Below are positions 1 through 6,511 of a stretch of 54,113 nucleotides of DNA, piece after piece. Within the stretch, counting starts at the first letter, position 1, and the number at the start of each line of letters is the position of its first letter. Under the pieces are notes generated by a model. The model was not told the origin of the DNA and did no database searches. It worked only from the letters and a program-made list of their open reading frames with translations. Origin of the DNA: Candidatus Peribacteria bacterium (GTDB lineage: Bacteria > Patescibacteriota > Gracilibacteria > UBA1369 > 2-02-FULL-48-14); contig CALRGE010000010.1 of the NCBI GenBank assembly GCA_943357175.1, forward strand, positions 1 through 54,113. Reading direction: 5' to 3'. A program made the translations under genes and the position numbers.

Positions 1-39
1 AATGAGAATCCGGTGTCCTAACCGCTAGACGATGGGACC
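1..39 (-). tRNA. tRNA-Glu (CUC), 5' part only
   Basis: Reading the minus strand from 39 down gives acceptor GGTCCCA, a four-pair D stem GTCT/GGAC, and anticodon arm CCGGA with loop TTCTCAT. Counting from position 1 puts CTC at 34-36, so it decodes GAG. The 3' half lies beyond the left edge of the window. A candidate promoter on the same strand is TTGAAA (92-97), a 17-base spacer, and TATCTT (69-74). Confidence 0.9.
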
Positions 40-68
40 GGAATCTAGGGCCGGAATCGACATGCGAT

Positions 69-97
69 AAGATATTTAAGATTGTCTACTCTTTCAA
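69..97 (-). promoter_or_regulatory. Sigma70-type promoter of tRNA-Glu
   Basis: On the minus strand TTGAAA (97-92), a 17-base spacer and TATCTT (74-69) precede the tRNA 5' end at 39. Spacing is ideal; the hexamers match the consensus only in part. Confidence 0.45.
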
Positions 98-124
98 GAT
101 TTTCTTTCGAAATCATGTCCATGC

Positions 125-153
125 TTGACAACTTTTTTTCGCCTATACATTAT
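125..153 (+). promoter_or_regulatory. Possible promoter overlapped by decamer sites
   Basis: A perfect TTGACA at 125-130 is followed after 17 bases by CATTAT at 148-153. The decamer at 140-149 covers the spacer end and first bases of the -10, and the decamer at 158-167 covers the expected transcription start, so a bound protein could block this promoter. The -10 is imperfect. Confidence 0.35.
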
Positions 154-449
154 GAGCCGCCTATACAAACTGTCAAAATTTTGTATAGTCGAATTCCGAT
201 TCCTGTTTTATATAAGCCATTTTCTCCTCCTTGACAAGAGGAACTAGGATTCTTTAATTTCGAATTATTCATGTTTTAGTCCTATGTCAATATACAAATC
301 AGTGATTTTTTTGTGTCAATTTCATCAGATAAAAAGGTATATTTCTACGCCTAGTCGCCTATACACGCAACTCTGATAAGCTTATCAAAATAATTCTGTA
401 TAGTCGAATTGGATTTTTCAGCTTATGAAAGCCATCTTTCGCCTATACA
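140..449. promoter_or_regulatory. Cluster of six TGTATAG(G/T)CG decamers upstream of dnaJ
   Basis: Six exact decamers occur between tRNA-Glu and dnaJ. Four read TGTATAGGCG on the minus strand (140-149, 158-167, 356-365, 440-449) and two read TGTATAGTCG on the plus strand (182-191, 397-406). The GGCG form always points left and the GTCG form always right. Both plus copies extend to TGTATAGTCGAATT and are followed exactly 18 bases later by AAGCC. Six more copies surround and enter the HTH gene at 3097. Likely binding sites for a dedicated regulator; the identity of the binder is inference. Confidence 0.7.
231..258 (+). promoter_or_regulatory. Possible sigma70 promoter in the dnaJ leader
   Basis: TTGACA (231-236) is followed after 16 bases by TTTAAT (253-258). 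The start site would be near 265, leaving a long leader to dnaJ at 551 that carries three of the decamers. No open reading frame of note lies in 265-550. Weak -10, so tentative. Confidence 0.3.
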
Positions 450-550
450 CTTTGTCTAAGATGAATGGCTTGTCTAGCCCTCATAATTATGTTGTTTTAG
501 AACTTGCCATTATTAAGGATTTAAGATAAAACTTCCTTACACTAATAAAT

Positions 551-1687
551 ATGGAAGACTTATATACAACATTAGGGATAAATAAAGGAGCTACAGAGAG
601 CGAAATCAAGAAGGCTTACAGGAAGAAAGCTCAAGAATTTCACCCTGACAAGAATCCGGACAACAAGGATGCTGAAAAGAAATTTAAGGCAGTCCAGGAG
701 GCTTATGAAACGATTTCTGATCCTCAAAAGAGAGCAAACTACGATAGATTTGGATCTACAGGTTCCTCACAGAGTGGTCCACAAGGAGGAGGCTTTGGCT
801 TCAATGGTGCACAAGGTGGATTCAATCCTAATGATTTTGGTGGATTTGCTGATATTTTTGAAAGCTTTTTTGGAGAAAATATGGGAGGAAGACAAGAACA
901 GCCTCAGAAAGCAGGCCCTATGCGTGGCAATGACATTCAAGTACAGGTTGATATTAAGTTTGAGGAGGCGATTTTTGGAACAGATAAATACCTTGAGATA
1001 AGTAAACCTGAAACTTGCCAGAAATGTACAGGCAAGGGGAATGAACCTGGTACTGCTATTAAGAAGTGTGGCCAATGTAATGGCCAAGGACAAGTTAGAG
1101 TCACAAGACAGACAATTTTGGGGAAAATGAGCAGTGTACATTTGTGTCCAAGCTGTCAAGGTACAGGTGAGATTCCTGAGAAATTGTGCAGTGAGTGTCG
1201 AGGTCAGATGCGAACAAAGCAAACAGAAGAAGTGACTGTTAAAATTCCTAAAGGCATTGAAGATGGCACTTCGATAAAGATCAAAGAAAAAGGCTCTGCA
1301 GGTATAAGAGGTGGAAAACACGGCGACCTATATGTTCATGTTAGAGTTTTTGCACATAAAAATTTCCTTCGAGACGGTGCGAATATTCACTCTGAAGAAA
1401 ATATTCACGTGCTTCAGGCTATTTTGGGAGCAAATGTGAAGGTTGAAACTGTTCACGGCAAGGTTGATCTGAAGATTCCGGCAGGGATTCAGAGTGGAAC
1501 TGAGCTAAGTATTAAGGGCAAGGGAGCACCAAGTATTAGATCAGATAAGATGGGAGATCATATTTTGAGAGTGAACGTTAAGATCCCAGAGAAATTAAAT
1601 AAAAAGGAAAGAGAACTATTTGAGGCATTGGCAAAAGAGAGCAAAGTTAATGTGAAAGCTGAAGGATTTTTTGATGGGATATTCTAG
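551..1687 (+). CDS. dnaJ: Chaperone protein DnaJ (Hsp40)
   Basis: Co-chaperone that delivers unfolded proteins to DnaK and stimulates its ATPase in the cytoplasm. Residues 4-67 form the J domain with the HPD motif; about 68-118 are a Gly/Phe-rich linker (GGGFGFNGAQGGFNPNDFGG); about 140-215 hold the zinc-binding repeats CQKCTGKG, CGQCNGQG, CPSCQGTG and a degenerate fourth, CSECRGQM; the rest is the substrate-binding beta domain. At 378 residues it is full length. No dnaK or grpE is adjacent. The leader of about 490 bases holds six decamer sites, so its control is probably unusual. No Shine-Dalgarno sequence precedes the ATG. Confidence 0.97.
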   Translation: MEDLYTTLGINKGATESEIKKAYRKKAQEFHPDKNPDNKDAEKKFKAVQEAYETISDPQKRANYDRFGSTGSSQSGPQGGGFGFNGAQGGFNPNDFGGFADIFESFFGENMGGRQEQPQKAGPMRGNDIQVQVDIKFEEAIFGTDKYLEISKPETCQKCTGKGNEPGTAIKKCGQCNGQGQVRVTRQTILGKMSSVHLCPSCQGTGEIPEKLCSECRGQMRTKQTEEVTVKIPKGIEDGTSIKIKEKGSAGIRGGKHGDLYVHVRVFAHKNFLRDGANIHSEENIHVLQAILGANVKVETVHGKVDLKIPAGIQSGTELSIKGKGAPSIRSDKMGDHILRVNVKIPEKLNKKERELFEALAKESKVNVKAEGFFDGIF

Positions 1688-1689
1688 GA

Positions 1690-1704
1690 CTCGCTTTTGG
1701 CGAG
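1690..1704 (+). terminator. Short hairpin after dnaJ
   Basis: CTCGCT TTT GGCGAG, a six-pair stem with a three-base loop (one G-U pair), begins two bases after the dnaJ stop. No T tract follows. It resembles the three-base-loop hairpins found after tRNA-Lys, ftsE and tRNA-Ser in this window. Confidence 0.35.
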
Positions 1705-1706
1705 CA

Positions 1707-1843
1707 TTGTGCAAAACTTCTTACAAATTTAAGCTATGTGCATAAGTATTTTTTAATCTGTTATTGTGCAAAACTTTAAACGTCGAAGATGACATTGGAC
1801 ATTGTCTAGAAATGTTGAAAAGTCTGCAAAAGTTGTGCAAAAG
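1707..1843 (+). repeat. Three copies of TTGTGCAAAA
   Basis: TTGTGCAAAA occurs at 1707-1716, 1764-1773 and 1833-1842, each followed by C or G. The stretch 1705-1886 has no plausible gene. The copies may be protein-binding sites; function unknown. Confidence 0.4.
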
Positions 1844-1886
1844 TCAAAATCGGCGACTCATAGACGACACGACTGGTGTCATTTTC

Positions 1887-1975
1887 CTTATTGTAACAAT
1901 GTTGCAATAACAACCTGATAGATTTTTAAGAACTCAAAATTTCTTCCCTGGTTAACGCAGCTTTGTTGCAATAAG
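1887..1975. repeat. 89-nt structured element, copy 1
   Basis: Starts CTTATTGTAAC and ends GTTGCAATAAG. It contains two local hairpins (10-base arms, three-base loops) separated by a linker with CAACCTGAT and AAAATTTCTTC. A second copy of the same length lies at 33282-33370 with about 75% identity; arm differences are compensatory. The first arm can pair with its local partner or with the far 3' end, so two folds are possible. Homology stops near both ends and flanking genes differ, which suggests a stand-alone RNA or a mobile hairpin repeat rather than a leader of a particular gene. Confidence 0.65.
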
Positions 1976-2046
1976 AGAATCACCCAATTCTGGTCTATAT
2001 ACAAAGAGCAGATTCATAAGAAAATGATGAGCTTGCGCGGCGCTCG

Positions 2047-2100
2047 TAACCCAAACAGCTCACCTTCGGTGAGTACCCAAACAGGCTGCACTGCGTGCAG
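2047..2100 (-). repeat. Tandem hairpin units after tRNA-Lys
   Basis: Two tandem units, each made of ACCCAAACAG plus a 6-3-6 hairpin on the plus strand: CTCACC TTC GGTGAG (2059-2073) and CTGCAC TGC GTGCAG (2086-2100). Linkers are nearly identical, while the hairpin sequences differ with pairing kept. The second starts two bases after the tRNA CCA end on the minus strand, so these may end or process the tRNA transcript. Confidence 0.5.
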
Positions 2101-2102
2101 TA

Positions 2103-2178
2103 TGGTGGGTCGGCCGGGAATCGAACCCGGGACCATCAGCTTAAAAGGCTGTTGCTCTACCAACTGAGCTACCGACCC
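2103..2178 (-). tRNA. tRNA-Lys (UUU)
   Basis: Minus strand: acceptor GGGTCGG pairs with CCGACCC, D arm GCTC/GAGC, anticodon loop CTTTTAA with anticodon TTT, T arm with GTTCGATTC, and an encoded CCA end at 2105-2103. The top base pair of the anticodon stem is an A-A mismatch. Confidence 0.96.
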
Positions 2179-2191
2179 AAAATGTGGCTGT

Positions 2192-2220
2192 ATTTTATTG
2201 GCAAGATGCAATTAAGGCAA
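2192..2220 (-). promoter_or_regulatory. Promoter of tRNA-Lys
   Basis: On the minus strand TTGCCT (2220-2215), a 17-base spacer and TAAAAT (2197-2192) precede the tRNA 5' end at 2178. A clear sigma70-type promoter that also overlaps the end of the next minus-strand gene's neighbourhood. Confidence 0.6.
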
Positions 2221-2224
2221 GACA

Positions 2225-2836
2225 TTATGCAGGAGGCGATTGTCTTGGCTCAAAAAAACTGATCATTACAACGGCAATTGCAGGTAAGGCGAACCAAATA
2301 TTATAGTTATCTATCATCAGTTTCACGAACTGTGATTCCTGGTATAAATTCGTATTTGCAACAACATTCACAGAGCCTGTAACAAAAGAAGCACCTGAAA
2401 TGTATACAAGAATTGTGCTCACAATAAGACCGGCATTAAGGAAACCGAAACTTAATGTGGCTAAGAGTCGAGTAACTAAAGAGCGTTCGAACATAATATC
2501 CACATAAAAACCGCCTTTTATGGCGATTAGAACGATTCCTAAAACGAAAACGAATATCTTAAGGAAGATTAAAGCTGTATCTGCTTCAGTGCCCTGAAGG
2601 CTTGGCATTGCTGGAAATACATATTGCTTGAAAATATTACCTAAGCCGTCTGCGGCTAGAATTGCCATGTAGCAGGCGATTATTACTTTAAGGGTCTGAT
2701 TACGCCCAATAATAAAGCTGTACGCGATTACGATCCCGAAGAATACTAATACGAAGAGGTCCCAAGAAAGTCTGATGTCCACGATTGCAAAAATAAAGAT
2801 CAAAAAAATCCTAGCAACTCGCCGACAAGTATGCAA
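2225..2836 (-). CDS. Multi-spanning membrane protein, possibly CvpA-like
   Basis: A hydrophobic protein of about 200 residues with roughly four or five membrane segments, for example around residues 25-45 (LFVLVFFGIVIAYSFIIG), 50-65, 90-108 and 128-150, plus a final segment near 180-195. The size and spacing recall the CvpA (colicin V production) family, but no decisive motif was seen. The start is uncertain: the 203-residue reading begins with TTG, and the first 20 residues contain an extra hydrophobic stretch. The gene stands alone between tRNA-Lys and the divergent decamer cluster. Function unknown. Confidence 0.6.
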   Translation of the reverse strand: MHTCRRVARIFLIFIFAIVDIRLSWDLFVLVFFGIVIAYSFIIGRNQTLKVIIACYMAILAADGLGNIFKQYVFPAMPSLQGTEADTALIFLKIFVFVLGIVLIAIKGGFYVDIMFERSLVTRLLATLSFGFLNAGLIVSTILVYISGASFVTGSVNVVANTNLYQESQFVKLMIDNYNIWFALPAIAVVMISFFEPRQSPPA

Positions 2837-2899
2837 TCTAAATAAGTGAGAAGATATATTCTGACAGCTTTTGAAAAATGTTCTGTCAACTATTCAACA

Positions 2900-3016
2900 T
2901 GTATAGGCGGTTTTATGTTTTAGTACAGAGAAGCTTGTCGATTTGTATAGTCGATTTTGAAAAAGTGTATAGGCGAATTATACAACATTTTGAGCCTTGA
3001 CGATTTTGTATAGTCG
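2900..3016 (+). promoter_or_regulatory. Four plus-strand decamers upstream of the HTH gene
   Basis: TGTATAGGCG (2900-2909), TGTATAGTCG (2944-2953), TGTATAGGCG (2966-2975) and TGTATAGTCG (3007-3016) all point toward the HTH gene. Starts are 44, 22 and 41 bases apart, close to whole multiples of two helical turns, so bound proteins would lie on one face of the DNA. The last copy is followed by 18 bases and AAGCC, with TAGAAT at 3033-3038 as a possible -10, exactly as in two copies upstream of dnaJ. Confidence 0.7.
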
Positions 3017-3060
3017 AATCGAAAATTTCGTGTAGAATAAGCCGTGAATCGAGTGTCGAT

Positions 3061-3089
3061 TTGATACAAAGATTGAATTATATTATAGT
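3061..3089 (+). promoter_or_regulatory. Sigma70 promoter for a leaderless HTH mRNA
   Basis: TTGATA (3061-3066), a 17-base spacer and TATAGT (3084-3089) end seven bases before the ATG at 3097, so the transcript would start at or next to the start codon. It lies just downstream of the decamer cluster. Confidence 0.55.
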
Positions 3090-3096
3090 ATAATTT

Positions 3097-3591
3097 ATGG
3101 ATGGAAAATCATATTTAAGTCTACAAGAAGCCTCAATGATTATGGATAAATCCATACAAACTTTGAGGAGACTTATTAAGAAAGGAGATCTGAGTGCGAG
3201 AAGGGTTAGGACCCCACAGGGATATCAATATGTAGTGAGCCCTGAATTATTAGTACATATGGGATACAGTTTACCGCAAAGACCTATGTTTTCTAATTCG
3301 CCTATACAAACCGAGATTATCCCGCAAGAGGAAGCCGTAGAAGACGTGGCACCTTATCAAGCTGAAAATCTGTATAGTCGAACCGTGTTTGAACCGCAGC
3401 AGGAAAACGATTTTTACGTTCTTGACATACAAGAGGAAAAAATATTGCCGAATACTAAAGATTACGAAGAGAAAATGTTTTTGTTTTCATTGATCGAGAA
3501 ATTGCAGTCTGAAGTAAATGAGAGGCGGAAAAGTATATTTGTAAGAGGGTTTGAGTGGCTGCGCAATCGCATTATGCTTGCGGGAAAATAG
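3097..3591 (+). CDS. HTH DNA-binding protein (MerR/excisionase-type), candidate reader of the decamer
   Basis: 164 residues. Residues 5-55 form a winged helix-turn-helix of the MerR/excisionase class (YLSLQEASMIMDKSIQTLRR, then GYQYVVSPELL). Residues 60-110 are a flexible, acidic linker; about 120-164 form a charged helix ending in a basic amphipathic tail (FVRGFEWLRNRIMLAGK) that may mediate dimerisation. No ligand domain is evident. Four decamers lie upstream and two inside its own coding sequence, which points to autoregulation. The next gene starts 32 bases after its stop, so it probably leads an operon with the aminotransferase and GDH. Family assignment is from the visible sequence; target assignment is inference. 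Confidence 0.8.
   Translation: MDGKSYLSLQEASMIMDKSIQTLRRLIKKGDLSARRVRTPQGYQYVVSPELLVHMGYSLPQRPMFSNSPIQTEIIPQEEAVEDVAPYQAENLYSRTVFEPQQENDFYVLDIQEEKILPNTKDYEEKMFLFSLIEKLQSEVNERRKSIFVRGFEWLRNRIMLAGK
3299..3380. promoter_or_regulatory. Two decamers inside the HTH coding sequence
   Basis: CGCCTATACA at 3299-3308 (decamer on the minus strand) and TGTATAGTCG at 3371-3380 (plus strand) lie in the linker region of the HTH gene, encoding parts of SPIQ and LYSR. They face each other, as the pair 158-167 / 182-191 does. They may act as intragenic operators. Confidence 0.55.
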
Positions 3592-3623
3592 CATTCATCA
3601 TAGACTCTTTTCACCAAAAACTT

Positions 3624-5141
3624 ATGAAACTCTACGACAACAAATGGGGATTCTCGATTGAAAACAACAATCCTTTTAAGATTTTTAGATTACTTCAGGA
3701 TGTTGCAAAAGAGCATGTTGGGGCGGGAGCGATGATTGATCTATCAAGAGGTGACCCGGGCTATGGTTTTGCACCGGGAATTCGCGGTAGAGAATTTCTT
3801 TCATTTCTTTTGTTTTTAGACACGAAACTTAATAATAATGGGCGCAGGTTCGTTGAAACAAAAAAAGAGCGTGAGGGGAAGATTTTGGAAGAAATCGCTG
3901 GATTTGCCCGGTCAAATTATGTTCCGGCAGTGGCTGAGAGATATTTGGAAGATTTGAGCGAGTTTATTCAGAGGTCTGTGCAAATTTGTGGAGAGCAGGG
4001 ATTGGCGATGAGCCCTTACGATGTGCTTTATGAAATTTTCAAATATTCTACTGTGAGCGGTGGGACTTATCACGATCCACAAGGTGAGAAGTTGGTTAGG
4101 GCAATTGTGGCGTGGTGGCATAAAAAAACTATCGAGACGAATTTCAATTATGAAGATATTATTTTTACGAGCGGTGCCTCGCATGCGATTGGGACAATTT
4201 TCAAATTGCTTGGGCAGGAAGGAATGCAATATTTAAACCCTGGAGATAAAGTTTTGATTTTCTCCCCTGCCTATTCACCTTATAATGATATTTTGGATCA
4301 TCTAGGCTTGGAGGCTGTAAGTTTGGCAATGGATCCAGTAACAGGAGAAATTACGAATGCGGAAATGCTGAAAGGGTTGAAGAAAATTAAATTGGTGATT
4401 GTGATTGATCCGAATAATCCTACTGGAGTTTCTGTTTCAGAGGAGAATTTGAAGATGCTGGCTGACTTTGCAGTGGAGCAAGATGCCGTTGTTGTAACTG
4501 ATGAAGTTTATAGTTCATTCTTCCCAGAAAAAAAGACTATGATCGATTTCTGTCCTGAGAGAACTTTGCGAATTCAGGCGAGATCAAAAATCGAAAGAAG
4601 CACAGGATTACGATTTGGAGATGTTCTAATTACAAAAGAAGGAAACGAATATTTAACTAAGAAGTTTAAGGATTTATTGACTGGCGGAGTAGATTTCAAA
4701 ACTTCCTTTATTTTTGCGAAGGGTCCAAGTGGAGCCGGAGAATTACAGCACACGACTTTTGTACCAGGTCCGGTACAATATTTGGGAGCGGCTCATATTT
4801 TATTGGGTAGTGATGAAAGAAGCGAATATCGAGGTGTTGTGAAAAAGAATCATGAAATTTTTAATGGAATTTTGGGGCTGAAAAATAAGAACAACCTATA
4901 TTACGTGATGTTTGATATGGACGAAATTGAAGGCGCGAATAAGCAAGATATTCCGGCTGAAGAGAAATTGTGTGAATTAGCAAAGCGCGGCGTGATTTAT
5001 ATTCCAGCGAATTTATTTTTCTCTGCGGAGGATAGAAAAGTTAAATCTAGATTGAACTCGGTGCGTGCTTCACTCGTGAATGCGAGCCCTGAGAAAATTA
5101 AGGAAGCCGCTCAAATCACTTTAGATTATTTAACTGAATAG
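3624..5141 (+). CDS. PLP-dependent aminotransferase, class I/II (AspD-like)
   Basis: About 505 residues. Transfers an amino group using pyridoxal phosphate, most likely with aspartate or alanine and 2-oxoglutarate. Visible motifs are TSGASHAIG for the phosphate site, DPNNPTG, TDEVYSSF with the PLP-ring Asp/Tyr, and SKIERSTGLRFGD with the Schiff-base lysine and the Arg-containing turn. The long N-terminal region with RGREFLSFLLFL is like the aspartate aminotransferase / aspartate 4-decarboxylase (AspD) group, longer than usual 390-residue enzymes. I chose the ATG at 3624; an earlier non-ATG start would overlap the HTH gene. gdhA follows three bases after the stop, so the two probably share glutamate as product and substrate. 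Confidence 0.88.
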   Translation: MKLYDNKWGFSIENNNPFKIFRLLQDVAKEHVGAGAMIDLSRGDPGYGFAPGIRGREFLSFLLFLDTKLNNNGRRFVETKKEREGKILEEIAGFARSNYVPAVAERYLEDLSEFIQRSVQICGEQGLAMSPYDVLYEIFKYSTVSGGTYHDPQGEKLVRAIVAWWHKKTIETNFNYEDIIFTSGASHAIGTIFKLLGQEGMQYLNPGDKVLIFSPAYSPYNDILDHLGLEAVSLAMDPVTGEITNAEMLKGLKKIKLVIVIDPNNPTGVSVSEENLKMLADFAVEQDAVVVTDEVYSSFFPEKKTMIDFCPERTLRIQARSKIERSTGLRFGDVLITKEGNEYLTKKFKDLLTGGVDFKTSFIFAKGPSGAGELQHTTFVPGPVQYLGAAHILLGSDERSEYRGVVKKNHEIFNGILGLKNKNNLYYVMFDMDEIEGANKQDIPAEEKLCELAKRGVIYIPANLFFSAEDRKVKSRLNSVRASLVNASPEKIKEAAQITLDYLTE

Positions 5142-5144
5142 TTT

Positions 5145-6395
5145 ATGTCACTTTTTGAAAACACGCTTACGCAGATTCAGAAGGCAGCAAAGTTGATGAA
5201 GTTGGACCCAAATGTAGAAACTGTTTTAAGTAATCCGGACAGGATTTTGGAGGTTAGCGTACCGGTCAAAATGGACAATGGTGCCATTAGAATTTTCAGG
5301 GGATTTCGTGTCCAGCATAATAACGTTAGAGGGCCTTATAAAGGAGGAATTCGTTATCACCCGCAAGTGGACATGGATGAAGTTAAGGCGCTCGCGACTT
5401 GGATGACTATCAAATGTGCAGTTGTGAATATTCCACTTGGTGGAGGAAAGGGTGGAGTGATTGTTGATCCGAAAGAGCTTTCTTTACGAGAATTAGAGAG
5501 GATGACAAGACGATACACAATGGCGATTTCAAATTTTATAGGTCCGGATATTGATGTTCCTGCTCCTGACGTTTACACAAATCCACAGATTATGGCATGG
5601 ATTGTTGATGAATATTCGAAAATTCACGGGAAAAATATTCCAGGAGTTGTGACAGGAAAATCGATTGCGATTGGTGGTTCACAGGGGCGAGAAGATGCAA
5701 CAAGTCAGGGTGGTGTTTATGTTTTAGAAGAGGTGTTGAAGCAGTATGGCAAGAAAGATGTGAAAGATACGCGCGTAATTATTCAGGGTTTTGGGAATGC
5801 TGGATCTCATGTTGCGCGAATGTTACATGCGAAGGGCTTCAAAATTATTGGCGTTTCAGATTCGAAGGGCGCGCTTTATTGTAAAGATGGACTGAATCCG
5901 GCGGATGCGATGACCTGCAAAATTGAGGGTGGAAGCGTGGGTGAATGTTATGGAAGTGGTGAGGCATGTGAAATGATGACGAACGAGCAAATTTTGGTGG
6001 CGGATTGTGATATTTTGATTCTGTCGGCGCTTGAGAATCAGATTACTGCGGCGAATGCGGCGCAAGTGAAGGCGGGGATTATTTTGGAACTCGCTAACGG
6101 ACCTGTTAATCCTGAAGCAGACGAGATTTTGGAGGGAATGGGAGTTAAAGTTATACCTGATATTTTGGCGAATGCGGGTGGAGTAACTGTGAGTTATTTT
6201 GAACTTGTGCAAAATAATATGAACTATTATTGGACTGCGGAAGAGGTTCAGACAAAATTGAAAACAATTATGGTTGCCGCTTGGCAATCTGTACATGACA
6301 ATTCTTTGAAATTCGATACCAGTTTCAGGGCGGCCGCGTACATTAGCGCGATGCGTCGATTGGAGGAAGCGATAAAGATGAGGGGTGGGTATTGA
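5145..6395 (+). CDS. gdhA: Glutamate dehydrogenase
   Basis: Interconverts glutamate and 2-oxoglutarate plus ammonia with NAD(P). The 416-residue length fits the hexameric family. Seen are the substrate-binding GGIRYHP and PLGGGKGG (catalytic lysine region), PAPDVYT, VTGKSIAIGGSQGREDATSQGG region and a Rossmann motif GFGNAGSHVA. The ATG lies three bases after the aminotransferase stop with no Shine-Dalgarno sequence, so translation is likely coupled. The pair can move nitrogen between aspartate, glutamate and ammonia. Cofactor choice (NAD or NADP) cannot be read safely from the sequence. Confidence 0.97.
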   Translation: MSLFENTLTQIQKAAKLMKLDPNVETVLSNPDRILEVSVPVKMDNGAIRIFRGFRVQHNNVRGPYKGGIRYHPQVDMDEVKALATWMTIKCAVVNIPLGGGKGGVIVDPKELSLRELERMTRRYTMAISNFIGPDIDVPAPDVYTNPQIMAWIVDEYSKIHGKNIPGVVTGKSIAIGGSQGREDATSQGGVYVLEEVLKQYGKKDVKDTRVIIQGFGNAGSHVARMLHAKGFKIIGVSDSKGALYCKDGLNPADAMTCKIEGGSVGECYGSGEACEMMTNEQILVADCDILILSALENQITAANAAQVKAGIILELANGPVNPEADEILEGMGVKVIPDILANAGGVTVSYFELVQNNMNYYWTAEEVQTKLKTIMVAAWQSVHDNSLKFDTSFRAAAYISAMRRLEEAIKMRGGY

Positions 6396-6402
6396 TGAAA
6401 AG

Positions 6403-6420
6403 TGCACCCGGGTGCAGTTT
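6403..6420 (+). terminator. Palindrome after gdhA
   Basis: TGCACCCGGGTGCA (6403-6416) is a perfect palindrome that can form a five-pair stem with a CCGG loop, followed by GTTT. It begins seven bases after the gdhA stop. A weak terminator or a dyad binding site. Confidence 0.35.
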
Positions 6421-6511
6421 CTAACCTGTAAAATCTACGATCCGCACATGGGATTGACATGTTTCAAGAAATAAGGTATTTTGGCGTCTTAATTGTATAT
6501 TTTATATAAAA

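Noticed and set aside
140-449. Decamers read as a CRISPR array or plasmid iterons / replication origin
   Set aside because: Copies are only 10 bases, irregularly spaced, in both orientations, and shared with another locus; no DnaA boxes, dnaA, rep or cas genes nearby.
1887-1975. 89-nt element as an integron attC site
   Set aside because: It has hairpin form but lacks the RYYYAAC and GTTRRRY core ends, and no integron integrase is present.
1887-1975. 89-nt element as 6S RNA, tmRNA or RNase P RNA
   Set aside because: Too short, two copies, and none of the conserved cores of those RNAs is visible.
3555-3623. Upstream extension of the aminotransferase
   Set aside because: It starts with a non-ATG codon inside the HTH gene and adds residues that do not resemble the family.
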